Under the pieces are notes generated by a model. It searched no databases, was not told the DNA's origin, and worked only from the letters and a program-made list of their open reading frames with translations. Positions 26,400 to 35,287 of a stretch of 64,000 nucleotides of DNA are shown here, piece after piece. The stretch comes from Saccharopolyspora sp. NFXS83 (GTDB taxonomy: Bacteria; Actinomycetota; Actinomycetes; Mycobacteriales; Pseudonocardiaceae). The stretch lies in the NCBI RefSeq assembly GCF_026241095.1, contig NZ_JAPFGB010000003.1, positions 124,001 to 188,000 on the forward strand, read 5' to 3'. Both the position numbers and the translations under genes were made by a program. Numbering within the stretch: position 1 is the first letter of the stretch; every line of letters starts with the position of its first letter.

Positions 26400-27457
26400 C
26401 GTGCACCTCCGTGCCGTGGACTGCGGGCGAGGGGGTGGGGTTCGCCGGTGAGTGCCGCGAGGGCGGCGGCGACTTCATCGAGGTTGGCTCGGACGTAGGT
26501 CGTGGTCGTGCCGGTATCCCCGCCGCTGTCGGCGTGGCCTGCGTAGGCTCGTGCGACGGCGTAGCCGAAGTGGCGTTCGACCCAGGTCAGGGTGGTGTGG
26601 CGCAGCCAGTGGGTGCTGATCTGCTGGGTGGCGACCCATGGCAGGTGGGTTCCGATCCTTTTCCAGAGGTGGTCGTAGCGTCGGGATGTGATCGGTTTGC
26701 CGGAGCGGTAGCGCAGCAACCGTCCGCCTTCGAGTGCGGCACCTCGTTGCTCGGCGTGTGCTTGCAGGTGGCGCATCAATGTGGGCGAGACGGGCTGCCA
26801 GCGGACCGTGTCGCCCTTTTCGTGCAGCGCGATCAAGCACTGTTGCGTGTCGAGATCTTGCGGGCGTAGCGCGAGGACGCCGCCGCGGCGGCAGGCGGTT
26901 TCGGTGTGCAGTCGCAGCAGCAGTGTGTCCAGTGCGGGATCGTTTCCGGTGGTGGCGGCCACCTGGTTGATCTCTTCCAGGCCGGTGTCGGGCAGGCCGC
27001 GGCGGGTGCTGGGCAGCCGGCGCGGTTTCGGGACTCGGCGGGCCGGGTTGTCTGATTCGGCGATCAGATCGTCGGCGACGGCGTGGTTGTAGAGGCAGCG
27101 CATCGCGGCGATGAGGTGTTCGGCCGCGCTGCGGCCTCCTCGGGCGTTGCGGCGAGCGACCACGTGTTCCCGGATGTGCTCGGCGAGCTGCTTGATCTCC
27201 AATGGCGTGGGTTCGTCAAGCCGCCGATCGCCCCACTGCTGTGCGATGCGCTTCCAATACGACGAATACACCCGGCGGGTGCCGTGAGATACCGCGGCTG
27301 AGACCTGCGGGATGTAGTCGGCGAAGGTCGGCGCCACCGAACGGTTCTGCTGGCCGGTGCTGAGCAGGTCCGCGGGTGCAACGCCCATTCTTTCCAGCAC
27401 AAGACGCGCGGCTTCGAGTTCCGCGGCACCCGGGCGTTGTTCCGAACCGGTGGTCAT
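26396..27457 (-). CDS. tyrosine recombinase/integrase
   Basis: 353 residues. A SAM-like N-terminal DNA-binding domain (~45-135) precedes the catalytic domain. The tetrad is visible: Arg in ACRRGG (~190), His283 and Arg286 in HWLRHT, His308 in AGHAD, and the nucleophile Tyr321 in TTTTYVRA. It overlaps both neighbours by ATGA. It lies ~0.6 kb from the att-like repeat at 28043-28080, the usual layout of an integrase beside its attachment site, and so it may have mobilised the island to its left. Confidence 0.9.
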   Translation of the reverse strand: MTTGSEQRPGAAELEAARLVLERMGVAPADLLSTGQQNRSVAPTFADYIPQVSAAVSHGTRRVYSSYWKRIAQQWGDRRLDEPTPLEIKQLAEHIREHVVARRNARGGRSAAEHLIAAMRCLYNHAVADDLIAESDNPARRVPKPRRLPSTRRGLPDTGLEEINQVAATTGNDPALDTLLLRLHTETACRRGGVLALRPQDLDTQQCLIALHEKGDTVRWQPVSPTLMRHLQAHAEQRGAALEGGRLLRYRSGKPITSRRYDHLWKRIGTHLPWVATQQISTHWLRHTTLTWVERHFGYAVARAYAGHADSGGDTGTTTTYVRANLDEVAAALAALTGEPHPLARSPRHGGAR

Positions 27458-27924
27458 GACAACTCACCCCCGGGCGCGGAAGAGTGGAAGGCGGTGACCA
27501 TGGAATCGAGGGCGCTCATGGTGTAGATCACGAGCATGCCGTGCTGTGGTGCCGCTGCCAGCAGGACTCGGTCGGCTGTCTGCAGGTGGCACCACCGGCG
27601 TGCGGTGACCGGCAGCGGGATGTGGTGTCGGCGGGCGAGGCTGAACATCCCGGCCGGGTCGGGGAGCACCGCGATCGCGGACTCCGAGATCAGGCCGAAC
27701 TGCAGCCGCTGCCCCGCGACCCAGCCCAACGCATCGATCACCGATCGCTCGGCGATCCGGCCTCGCTGGTCGAGAGAAGCGATCCGATACAGGGTGCGCG
27801 TCTCGCCAGGTCGTTCAGTCAGGTCCGGCACCGGCAAGCTGCGAGCAGGCTTGGTCCCGGACACAGCGCCATCGGACGAGGGCCGAGGGATCACTGCGGG
27901 AATGAACGTCTCAGCCACGGCCAT
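27454..27924 (-). CDS. AbrB/SpoVT-like DNA-binding protein beside integrase
   Basis: 156 residues. The segment TLYRIASLDQRGRIAERSVIDALGW resembles a swapped-hairpin AbrB/MazE strand-turn-strand (residues ~46-70), followed by strands LQFGLISESAIAVLPD and VTARRWCHLQ. Proteins of this type often head integrase operons of actinomycete elements and could regulate them. The stop overlaps the integrase start. ATG 27924 is chosen over the adjacent GTG 27927. Confidence 0.65.
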   Translation of the reverse strand: MAVAETFIPAVIPRPSSDGAVSGTKPARSLPVPDLTERPGETRTLYRIASLDQRGRIAERSVIDALGWVAGQRLQFGLISESAIAVLPDPAGMFSLARRHHIPLPVTARRWCHLQTADRVLLAAAPQHGMLVIYTMSALDSMVTAFHSSAPGGELS

Positions 27925-28042
27925 CACCCCGGTCCATGCAGCGGGGTCCAGACAGCACGATAGGGCGACGGACGCACTGCGTCACATCGCCCTGTCGGCT
28001 GATAACTTGCTTCTGTTCGAGTGGGAGGGATCCCACCCACTG

Positions 28043-28080
28043 GTGTCCGAGGGGCGAGTTGCGCACTAACCACACGGATC
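28043..28080. repeat. att-like direct repeat, left copy
   Basis: GTGTCCGAG, seven variable bases, then TTGCGCACTAACCACACGGATC. The copy at 33510-33547 has the same length and 29 of 38 identical positions, the mismatches being the seven spacer bases and two transitions. GTGTCCGAG is the 3' end of tRNA-Leu on the minus strand. The gap 27925-28252 holds nothing else that I can see. Confidence 0.55.
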
Positions 28081-28252
28081 CGGTTGGACATGTGACCGCG
28101 TAGAGCGGTGTCCTGTGCCGGGATCGCGAGGACTGCACGATTCGGGTCGGGCCACGCAACGAAGTTCACCGAGCGTCGTCGCTCGGAGGGCTCTTCGAGT
28201 GGTCTTATCTGTTCTGGCCCACCGGGCTTCGATCAACAGCTACAACGGGCTT

Positions 28253-28951
28253 GTGAGCGACGGTAAGCAATCTCGGCGGCTACGCGGTTTCCGCGCACTC
28301 ACCCCTGAGCCGGTCTGGGCCGCCCTCGTCCAGCACGGTGTCCGCAAACACCACCACACCGGTGAGCGGTTACTGGGCCAGGGCGAGCCTGGGGGGTGGC
28401 TACTGGTGTGCCTGTCCGGTCGGCTGAAAGTTGTCTACACCGAACCCGACGGTCGCGAAGTGCTACTAGCCGTCCGAGGCCCCGGCGATCTGGTGGGTGA
28501 ATTTTCCGGAAGAGATGGACAGTCGCGTTCGGCGACGGTGCAGGCCATCGAACCTGGGATTACGTCAAAGCTGGCCGATCATCGCTTCAGCGAGCTCGTC
28601 CAGCGCTTCAGCGTGACCGAACAGCTCACCGCCTACATCATGGGCAAGATGCGGGAAAGCGCGTCGCACGCCTGGCGACTAGCGCATCACAGCGCTGCGG
28701 CACGGCTTGTAGAACTCATCGAGACGCTCCTCAACGTCGCGGGTCCTGACCATCCCCACCCGAACATCATTGCGATGTCCCAGGAAGAGCTGGCATCAGC
28801 GTTGGGGTTGGCTCGTTCGGCGATCACCCCGGTCCTCGCCACGTGGAAGTCCGCAGGACTTATCCGCACAGCGCGGGGCAAGTTGCAGGTGCTCGACTTC
28901 GCCGCCATCAAAATGCAGGTTCTGTCCAGTACTGGACAGAACCAGCAATAA
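28253..28951 (+). CDS. Crp/Fnr-type cNMP-binding transcriptional regulator
   Basis: 232 residues from GTG 28253 (no strong ribosome site; the frame is open further upstream). N-terminal cyclic-nucleotide-binding beta-roll: GERLLGQGEPGGWLLVCLSG and the phosphate-binding cassette region PGDLVGEFSGRDGQSRSATV. It keeps Gly-Glu-like GEFSG and an Arg-Ser-Ala-Thr (RSATV) match to the cAMP-pocket RxA(T/S). A dimer helix and a C-terminal winged HTH follow (MSQEELASALGLARSAITPV). It lies 50 nt before a class III cyclase-like gene, which could make its ligand. Proposed: transcription factor controlling the module that follows. Confidence 0.88.
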   Translation: MSDGKQSRRLRGFRALTPEPVWAALVQHGVRKHHHTGERLLGQGEPGGWLLVCLSGRLKVVYTEPDGREVLLAVRGPGDLVGEFSGRDGQSRSATVQAIEPGITSKLADHRFSELVQRFSVTEQLTAYIMGKMRESASHAWRLAHHSAAARLVELIETLLNVAGPDHPHPNIIAMSQEELASALGLARSAITPVLATWKSAGLIRTARGKLQVLDFAAIKMQVLSSTGQNQQ

Positions 28952-29001
28952 ACTTCGGGGATTCTTTGTTCCGCCAAGCATCTGAGCCAGAAAGGCCACT
29001 G

Positions 29002-29970
29002 GTGGATCAAAAAGACACACACAGACTCGGTCACTACACGGGGATTCTCGCGATCGACGTACGCCGTTTTAGCAGTCACAACGACGTCAAACAGCGGAAG
29101 ATCGTGGATCTGCTGCCCACGGTCCTTAGTGAATCGTCCGAACGAGCAGGGATCGCAGGATTGATGCGGGACAACGTCTTCCGCGCGTTCCGTGGAGATG
29201 GCTACCTCATCGGGTTCAACCCGGATCTAATGGTTGCCGTGGTGGACAAGTTTTTTGACTCTTTGCAGGCTGAGCTCCGCCGCCGCTCCGCAGAACTCCG
29301 ATCAGCTGCAATCGAGCTCCGCATCCGAGCTAGCCTGCACCTCGGCCCGGTCCAGTCGTTCAACATTCTCGTGTCCGATTCGCCATCCGGCACCGTCATG
29401 GTGGAGACCGGACGGATGGTTGACGCGGAGCCGGTGCGAGCGTTGCTCGATAACTCGGACCCGAAGGTCACGCTGGTCGCTGCGGTGCTGTCCGAAGAGG
29501 TCATGAAGCAGGTCGTCGAATCAGGTCGGACCGCACGGCAGCCCAGCGAATTCGTGCCGGCGCCCCTGCGCGTTGAAGCGAAGGACTACGCAGGGAAGGG
29601 GTACTTGAGAGTTCCCGTACCCTCCGGAGACTTGCTCACGTCCGGCTTGTTGCACGGACAGCCCGAACCGTCCATCGAGGCTGCTGACCAGTCGGTAGCA
29701 TCCAGTGGTCCGGCATCCAACTCGTTCACCGGGTACGCCGACAAGGTCATTCAGGCCCGTGATGTAGGCGGCGGAATCCACGATCATTCCGCGTACGCCG
29801 ACGGCGGTATCGCTGTGCACGGCAACGGAAACGTGACCGCCGGAGGCGACATCGACAAGTCGGACAACAAGCAAGAGTTCTCCGGTCAATTCAACACTCA
29901 GGGGGATTCCAACTTCGGCCCATCCAGCGGTCGCCGCATCCGATCGAACCACGACCAGGCGGAACTCTGA
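29002..29970 (+). CDS. class III nucleotide-cyclase-like protein with amyloid-signalling-type tail
   Basis: 322 residues. The first ~190 follow the class III cyclase plan: metal Asp19 in GILAIDVRRFSS, the second metal Asp66 in FRGDGYLIGF, then IRASLHLGPV and a long helix. Both metal-binding Asp are kept, so activity is plausible; bases that fix purine or pyrimidine choice cannot be called. The tail (~244-322) is Gly/Asn-rich: VIQARDVGGGIHDHS (249-263) resembles the QARDxxGG(V/I)H motif of actinobacterial amyloid signalling sequences, and HGNGNVTAGGDIDKS (273-287) recurs in the next protein. GTG 29002 has AAAGG 7 nt upstream. Operon with the Crp-type gene. Pycsar cyclases (PycC) are the known comparison. 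Confidence 0.78.
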   Translation: MDQKDTHRLGHYTGILAIDVRRFSSHNDVKQRKIVDLLPTVLSESSERAGIAGLMRDNVFRAFRGDGYLIGFNPDLMVAVVDKFFDSLQAELRRRSAELRSAAIELRIRASLHLGPVQSFNILVSDSPSGTVMVETGRMVDAEPVRALLDNSDPKVTLVAAVLSEEVMKQVVESGRTARQPSEFVPAPLRVEAKDYAGKGYLRVPVPSGDLLTSGLLHGQPEPSIEAADQSVASSGPASNSFTGYADKVIQARDVGGGIHDHSAYADGGIAVHGNGNVTAGGDIDKSDNKQEFSGQFNTQGDSNFGPSSGRRIRSNHDQAEL

Positions 29971-29976
29971 GGTACC

Positions 29977-32199
29977 ATGAACCCTTACGATATCGATGGC
30001 TCCGATTTGCCCGAACCTCCGCACACGCCGGATCCACCGATCGTTCCAGTGCCCCCAGCGGACCGAGAAACGCCGCAGAATGATTCGGTCGCCGATCTAC
30101 CAGAGGAGAACCCGTCGCCCGAAAAAGAGGTACCAGCACAGCGTGCTGTAGTCGCGGTGGCCGGGCGCCACAATGAGACAGCAGGACGAGACATCGACGG
30201 ATCCTGGTTCAAGGATGCCGATCTGCGCGGCGCCGTCATCGCGACTACACCGGACATCGTGGAGCGCCTGGCGCGATCGGGTATAGAGAAGCGAAGTGGC
30301 CGCGGTATTCAAGACACAGAGGCGCTGCAACGCCTGGCAAGCATGTACGTAGCGCCAGCAGGCTTGCTCGGGCGAACGCCGGAAGGCAAGCCCGACACGG
30401 CGTACCAGATCCTAAGCGAGCGCAGAGTTCTTTTGCTCACTGCACCTGGCGACAACTGTGGTCAATTTTCCGCGAGTCTCCGACTTGGTCAAGAGTTGCG
30501 GACGGAGAACCCTGAACTCAGCGTCTGTGAAGAGCTTATGGACCCGGACCTTGGGTTGGTCCCGGAGGGGTTCTTGGTCGAGAATGAACCCGCAACGCTC
30601 ATAATCGACCTCCGTGGATTCGGCGAGCAAGATCTGCAAGTCGTCCATCGCACCCTGGTCGGTTTCAGTGCGCAGCTAGCGCGCTATGAGAGCTATCTGA
30701 TACTGATCCTTCCTCCTGGGCAAGAGCGGGATTTCGATGATCGCTATCCAAACAGGATGCACTTGTTGGAGAAGCCTTCGTCCATAGATGTCTTCGCATG
30801 TCAGGTTGGTCGAAATGATTCTTCTGTGATTATCGAAGACACGGAAACAGCTCGCCAGCTCGAAAGCATGTGGCCGCCAAAGGTCAAATTCATCGCAGAA
30901 ATCGTACGGGAAAGTATTGACCAGGGCGAGGCGCCGCGACAGGCGTTCCAGGAGGCACTGCAACGGGAATGCGCCAGCCAACCTTCGCAGCTCCGAATCG
31001 ATATCAGGGAAAAGCAGCTGGCAGGCGACACCGAATGGCTCGCATTGCTGATCGCTGCCGCTCTGCTCGAAGGCGCTCCACTCATGCATATCGTCGATGC
31101 GTCGGACGAGTTCCTGTCATACAGTGAAGTTCGGCCGTCGGAAGATCTAGCACCACTGCTACGTCCAAGCCCTTACACTCGACTACTTCGCCTCGCGGAG
31201 GAGCCGCAGAAACGTTTCGACATCGACACGCGAGAACTTCAGCCGCACGGATTCGCCAAGCATGTGTTGCGACACTTTTGGCTGGAACACCCCGATGTTC
31301 GTGAACCCTTGGTTGAGTGGCTGGGCGAAATTCCCAGAGTCATGGCTGGACTCGAACGCCAGAACCTGGAGCAAATCGCTGACCGGGTTGCCGATCTTGC
31401 CTCGGAAAGCAACGCCAAGATCGCTATCAAGCTGGCGGCTCACTGGGCTAAGACCAAGGTGGGCGACGATTCCGGTGGACTCCGGACCTCGACCAGCCCA
31501 AGTGCCCGATACCGGCGGTCCGTCGCTGTGCGCCTTCTGACAACGACCGCGACTGACGCGACGATTGGCAGACACGTGCGTCACCAGCTCTGGGAGTGGT
31601 CACGAGGCAGCGACGCCGATTTGCAACTGCTGACTGCGGAGGTCTGTGCTGGATTCGGGACGTCCTTCCCTCGGAATGCGCTCACCCGGCTCAAGCACCT
31701 GGCGAACTCTGGAAACACGGACGTGCGAAACTCAGTGGTGAACGCCGTCCAGCAGATCGGTATCGACCTCGGCACGTCTAGGCTCCTCCGGTACTTGGCG
31801 GAGTGGTTCGATCGCGCCTCGGCAGCTCGATTGAGTGTGCTCTCGGAGAGCGTCAGGAACGTGCTAGGGGCGCGGTCCGACGACGTCGAGGCTGGTTCGG
31901 CCGAGTCGTTTTGGCGCCGCGCACTGGACGCCATGCCACCGGACGATCTGCGCCCGCTCGTTAAAAGCTGGGTGAGCACTGCGGCCGAACTTGACTCCGA
32001 CCAACGTGCTGGCATGGTGGAACCGCTCGTGCAGGCCACCGATCACAATTCTGCACGGATCGCACAAATTTGGTATGCCAGCAGACTTGGCCCCACGTCT
32101 CTTGATCCGAGTTCGTACGAGAACGATCCGGTCACCGAGGTGATACATCAGCTTTGGACACGGCTTGACGAAGTCGACCCCATTTGGGCGCGGGAGTGA
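29977..32199 (+). CDS. large HEAT-like protein with degenerate P-loop and matching amyloid-type motif
   Basis: 740 residues. The N-terminal ~55 are Pro-rich and disordered. AGRHNETAGRDIDGS (62-76) mirrors the tail motif of the cyclase-like protein. A nucleotide-binding-like core follows: VLLLTAPGDNCGQFSASL (151-168) sits where a P-loop should be but lacks the GK(S/T) lysine, and ATLIIDLRG (~207-214) sits at Walker B. From ~330 to the end the protein is helical (HEAT/ARM-like; LKHLANSGNTDVRNSVVNAV). ATG 29977 has GAGG 5 nt upstream and lies 6 nt after the previous stop. Reading: a STAND-like partner that has lost ATP binding, recruited to the cyclase through motif templating. Function inferred only. 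Confidence 0.7.
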   Translation: MNPYDIDGSDLPEPPHTPDPPIVPVPPADRETPQNDSVADLPEENPSPEKEVPAQRAVVAVAGRHNETAGRDIDGSWFKDADLRGAVIATTPDIVERLARSGIEKRSGRGIQDTEALQRLASMYVAPAGLLGRTPEGKPDTAYQILSERRVLLLTAPGDNCGQFSASLRLGQELRTENPELSVCEELMDPDLGLVPEGFLVENEPATLIIDLRGFGEQDLQVVHRTLVGFSAQLARYESYLILILPPGQERDFDDRYPNRMHLLEKPSSIDVFACQVGRNDSSVIIEDTETARQLESMWPPKVKFIAEIVRESIDQGEAPRQAFQEALQRECASQPSQLRIDIREKQLAGDTEWLALLIAAALLEGAPLMHIVDASDEFLSYSEVRPSEDLAPLLRPSPYTRLLRLAEEPQKRFDIDTRELQPHGFAKHVLRHFWLEHPDVREPLVEWLGEIPRVMAGLERQNLEQIADRVADLASESNAKIAIKLAAHWAKTKVGDDSGGLRTSTSPSARYRRSVAVRLLTTTATDATIGRHVRHQLWEWSRGSDADLQLLTAEVCAGFGTSFPRNALTRLKHLANSGNTDVRNSVVNAVQQIGIDLGTSRLLRYLAEWFDRASAARLSVLSESVRNVLGARSDDVEAGSAESFWRRALDAMPPDDLRPLVKSWVSTAAELDSDQRAGMVEPLVQATDHNSARIAQIWYASRLGPTSLDPSSYENDPVTEVIHQLWTRLDEVDPIWARE

Positions 32200-32975
32200 A
32201 AGCGTTGTCAGAATTCGGGCGGCGTCAACTGTGGCACCGCCAGTACGCACGAGGAATCCGTGAGCAGATGGCGGGCAGGGGCGATTTGACCGGATGGCCG
32301 CACGACAGTCGCTCTGATACGTCTCAGGCGCTGCCCAGCGCGGACGGCCACATGCACTTCCATGCGAAGATCTCGTTCTGGACATGGTGGGACGGCACCG
32401 AGCCATCCCCTCCGGCATTACTGGACATCGCCAAGGCTGGCATCATTCGTCGTGCCGAAAAGGTCAGCGTCCGGCGCAGTATCACGGACTGTGATCGACT
32501 ACGAACGGAGTTGAACACCGAGCTTATGAACTGGGAGGCGGTCGCCGAGACGCAGGTGCACGTGCGTGGCCACTGTACGTCGGTCGATGCAGACCCGGAT
32601 CTCATCGCAGCCGTGGATGAGCATGAGCAAGCTATCCGGCGTCACGTCGTCCAGTCCTGGTATGAAGAACGACGCAAGCAGCAGCAAAACCAGATGTGCT
32701 CACTGATCCTCGACCCACTGCGGGCAACCGCGTGGTGGTTGCTCGACAACCAGGACAAGCCTGAGGAAGCGGTGACCATCGCGCAGAATTTCCAGGAGCT
32801 GCGCAACATTCTGAAGCCCGCCGAACAAACAGATACTCCCGGAAAACTCGTCGATGAGCTCCTGATCCCGGCAGACGAAGCCGTGCGCCATCGCGTGATC
32901 CAGTTCGTCCGAAACTGCTTCCAGGAGCTCCATCGGGACGATCTGGCCGCTCGGCTCGACCCGGTTGACGACTGA
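32196..32975 (+). CDS. unknown protein closing the cNMP module
   Basis: 259 residues from GTG 32196, which overlaps the previous stop (GTGA). The middle (MHFHAKISFWTWW, VSVRRSITDCDRLRTELN, AETQVHVRGHCTSVD) alternates strands and helices in a way that recalls SPFH/band-7 modules, followed by charged helices (WYEERRKQQQNQ). No transmembrane segment or catalytic motif is evident. Tight coupling to the HEAT-like gene suggests a joint function. Confidence 0.6.
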   Translation: MKALSEFGRRQLWHRQYARGIREQMAGRGDLTGWPHDSRSDTSQALPSADGHMHFHAKISFWTWWDGTEPSPPALLDIAKAGIIRRAEKVSVRRSITDCDRLRTELNTELMNWEAVAETQVHVRGHCTSVDADPDLIAAVDEHEQAIRRHVVQSWYEERRKQQQNQMCSLILDPLRATAWWLLDNQDKPEEAVTIAQNFQELRNILKPAEQTDTPGKLVDELLIPADEAVRHRVIQFVRNCFQELHRDDLAARLDPVDD

Positions 32976-33384
32976 CGGATCCGACGCTCCGTGTGCCCGA
33001 CCGCATCGTCGTCAGGTACACGGAGCCTTGCGCGCCATCGACATCACCGATTCTGAATCAGTGCCGGACAGGCCACTGCCTGTGGCATCGCACGAGACCA
33101 CCGGCTGAGTCAGCACGACCAGGAATAGGTGACGTGCCGTGCTGGCCATGGCTTCTCCGAATGGCCATGACGGGCGCGGTGGAGATCTATTCAAGCTCAG
33201 GCTGGCCGCAAGTCTGGGTGTGCTGATCAGTATGCCGCCGTCATCCTCAGCGCCGACGGTACCGCCACGATGACCACGAATCTGAAAGACCAACAACCCG
33301 TTGTCCGGACTACGGGTCGGGAACTCGCATCGGCGTACGCCAGAGGGCGGATCCCACGGTGGACCTCATGCCCCTAGCGAGCAA

Positions 33385-33430
33385 GCGTGTCCGAGCGGGA
33401 GTCGAACCCCGACGGCCGAAGCGCCAAGTC
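33385..33430 (-). other. tRNA-Leu 3'-end-like fragment
   Basis: Read on the minus strand, this has a GGTTCGACTCC-type T loop followed by CTCGGACAC, like the 3' end of the tRNA-Leu at 49.2 kb (both share GCGTGTCCGAG and GAACCCC on the plus strand). The T stem does not pair at two positions and no 5' half exists, so it is a diverged attachment-site relic, not a tRNA gene. Confidence 0.5.
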
Positions 33431-33509
33431 ACGCCCAGCAGGGTCCGGAACATGGCAACCTAACAACACGGAAAATACCTGGTCAGAGGATTGAACAGGG
33501 ATTGACTGC

Positions 33510-33547
33510 GTGTCCGAGTCCGTTTTTGCGCGCTAACTACACGGATC
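33510..33547. repeat. att-like direct repeat, right copy
   Basis: Second copy of the GTGTCCGAG-N7-TTGCGCRCTAACYACACGGATC repeat found at 28043-28080, same orientation and length. The two copies bracket the Crp-cyclase-HEAT module (28253-32975). Confidence 0.55.
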
Positions 33548-33832
33548 GAGCTACCGGAGCCCAATTAATCCCCCTCTAAGATCGCTTCAAAGGATCTGAT
33601 AGCCAGGTAAATTTGCACATCCGGCAATACTCAGGAATATCTTTCCCGGAATTGACAACGGCTTTGAATATTCCTTGGATCTGAGATGAGCATACCACGC
33701 ATTCGCGACCCTTCCTGTCGGCCATAGGTCGGCGTTACGCTTTCAGCGAAACGCCACGTTTGTGAACCTAGTGCAGTTGCTCTTGTGGGAGCATGTCCGG
33801 ACGACCGTTGATCAAAGAAGGGGTTCGCGGCT

Positions 33833-35287
33833 GTGGAAAAATTCCCGGAACCAAACGGAGAAAAATCTTCGCCGACGCGGAAAGCGAAGTCTGGGCGGAC
33901 GCCGAAGCCCCGCCGAAGGTCTGCGATAGTAGAAGAAACTGAGCGATTGGAACACGAACACGAACAAATTAAAAAACAGGTTGAAATACTAAAAGTGCAA
34001 GCTAGCGACCTCGGATTGAACCTTTCCGCCCGCAGCCAGCCAGGGCGCGGTCTGCCGGGGCACGGCTTATCTTTGCATCTTTCAGATGGCGCACGTGCAA
34101 CCGAAGTCCCGCTCAGGCTGGAAAAATCAAGTAGCGTGTCACAATTCATAGATGAATTATCCGCAGACCTGTCACTTATTCCGGGATACGCTGGTCTAAT
34201 TCAAATCAAAAAGGGGTACATTGAGGTAATAATTGAAGACATCGGATCATCGCACACGTCTCAGAGATATGGGTATTCCTATACCTTGCCGAGGCAGATT
34301 TCCGGAGATGTGGGTCTTCGTAAACGAGCCAGCAGCGGAGTGACGGCGAAAGCGTCGCAACTTACTGTCGAAATTTCCTCACCAAGTGCACTGTTTGATG
34401 GGCTCGGGTCAAGGCTCTGTCCGCCCCCTATGGACTATTTCGCGTACGACGATTACCTAACCCTAAAGATTTCCGGGGTCAAGATTTGTGATTTGCCACA
34501 TGGCGTGAAACTACTCGAGGAGATCGGAAATTCATTTTCCATCGACCTCGACGTCCGCTTCGGTGGAGGCTTTTCGATATCGCCAAGATTCGACTGGGAA
34601 AAGTTCTGGGATCGCAGAAATGAGGGCAGTGCTTCAAGGGTAGCTGGCAGCCTAATTGATCAGCCACTAAATCTGAGCATGAACAAATACGATGAACTGG
34701 CCACGAAGTACTACTGGCACGGCAGGAGGTCTGAGTCCGTCCCTTTGGCTGCGTTTCTAGCATACTACCAAGTATTGGAGTATTACTTCCAGCGTTACGT
34801 GCGTGAAGATGCCATCAAGCTCACTCGAATTAACCTAAAAAGTCCATCGTTTATGGTCGAAAATGACGACAACATTGCTCGGCTAATTCAGATATTCGAG
34901 GATGAGGTTCGAGCGAAGAGTAGTGAGCAGAATAAGTTGACCGCGACAATGCTAAACTGCGTCGATCCGGAACTTTTGGCTGGCTTTATTTCGTGCGATT
35001 CCATCCTTGCGCGTCATCTGGGCAATAAGGACCGACTTCCAGGGGTCCCCACTGTTCCTTCTAAGCTGTCTGGTGAGCAGCTCGTTGAGCGCGTCTCCGA
35101 ACGCATCTACCGGCTACGGTGTCAAATCGTTCACGCCAAGGGTGATGCACGCGATGGTAAAGTGGTGCTACTGGCTCCGGGCACTCCGGAAGCAGTCGGA
35201 GTTCGTGAGGATGTCAAGTTAGTATCTCATGTAGCTCAGGCCGTCATGATAGCGAGTTCCACTTCAATAGCTTTGGATGATCGCTGA
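33833..35287 (+). CDS. HEPN-domain protein with coiled-coil N-terminus
   Basis: 484 residues. The N-terminal ~60 are basic, then a short coiled coil (EETERLEHEHEQIKKQVEIL). The C-terminal ~200 fit a HEPN bundle: the typical PLAAFLAYYQVLEYYFQRYV helix and the motif RCQIVHAKGD, where Arg-x4-His matches the HEPN RNase signature (Cys replaces the usual polar Asn). Many proteins of this shape act in abortive infection. The codon use is clearly more AT-rich than in neighbours (many AAA, ATT, AAT codons), which points to recent transfer. GTG 33833 has AAGGGG ~9 nt upstream. It stands alone. Confidence 0.75.
   Translation: MEKFPEPNGEKSSPTRKAKSGRTPKPRRRSAIVEETERLEHEHEQIKKQVEILKVQASDLGLNLSARSQPGRGLPGHGLSLHLSDGARATEVPLRLEKSSSVSQFIDELSADLSLIPGYAGLIQIKKGYIEVIIEDIGSSHTSQRYGYSYTLPRQISGDVGLRKRASSGVTAKASQLTVEISSPSALFDGLGSRLCPPPMDYFAYDDYLTLKISGVKICDLPHGVKLLEEIGNSFSIDLDVRFGGGFSISPRFDWEKFWDRRNEGSASRVAGSLIDQPLNLSMNKYDELATKYYWHGRRSESVPLAAFLAYYQVLEYYFQRYVREDAIKLTRINLKSPSFMVENDDNIARLIQIFEDEVRAKSSEQNKLTATMLNCVDPELLAGFISCDSILARHLGNKDRLPGVPTVPSKLSGEQLVERVSERIYRLRCQIVHAKGDARDGKVVLLAPGTPEAVGVREDVKLVSHVAQAVMIASSTSIALDDR

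Larger units (their letters stand above)
32976..33832. other. gene-free boundary region between islands
   Basis: 857 bp without a credible gene. It contains the tRNA-like fragment at 33385-33430 and the att-like repeat at 33510-33547. After ~33550 the DNA becomes visibly AT-richer and leads into the HEPN gene. It looks like a junction between integrated segments. Confidence 0.5.

Noticed and set aside
33385-33430. tRNA gene on the minus strand
   Set aside because: Only a 3' end is present and the T stem fails to pair at two positions, so it was kept only as an att relic.
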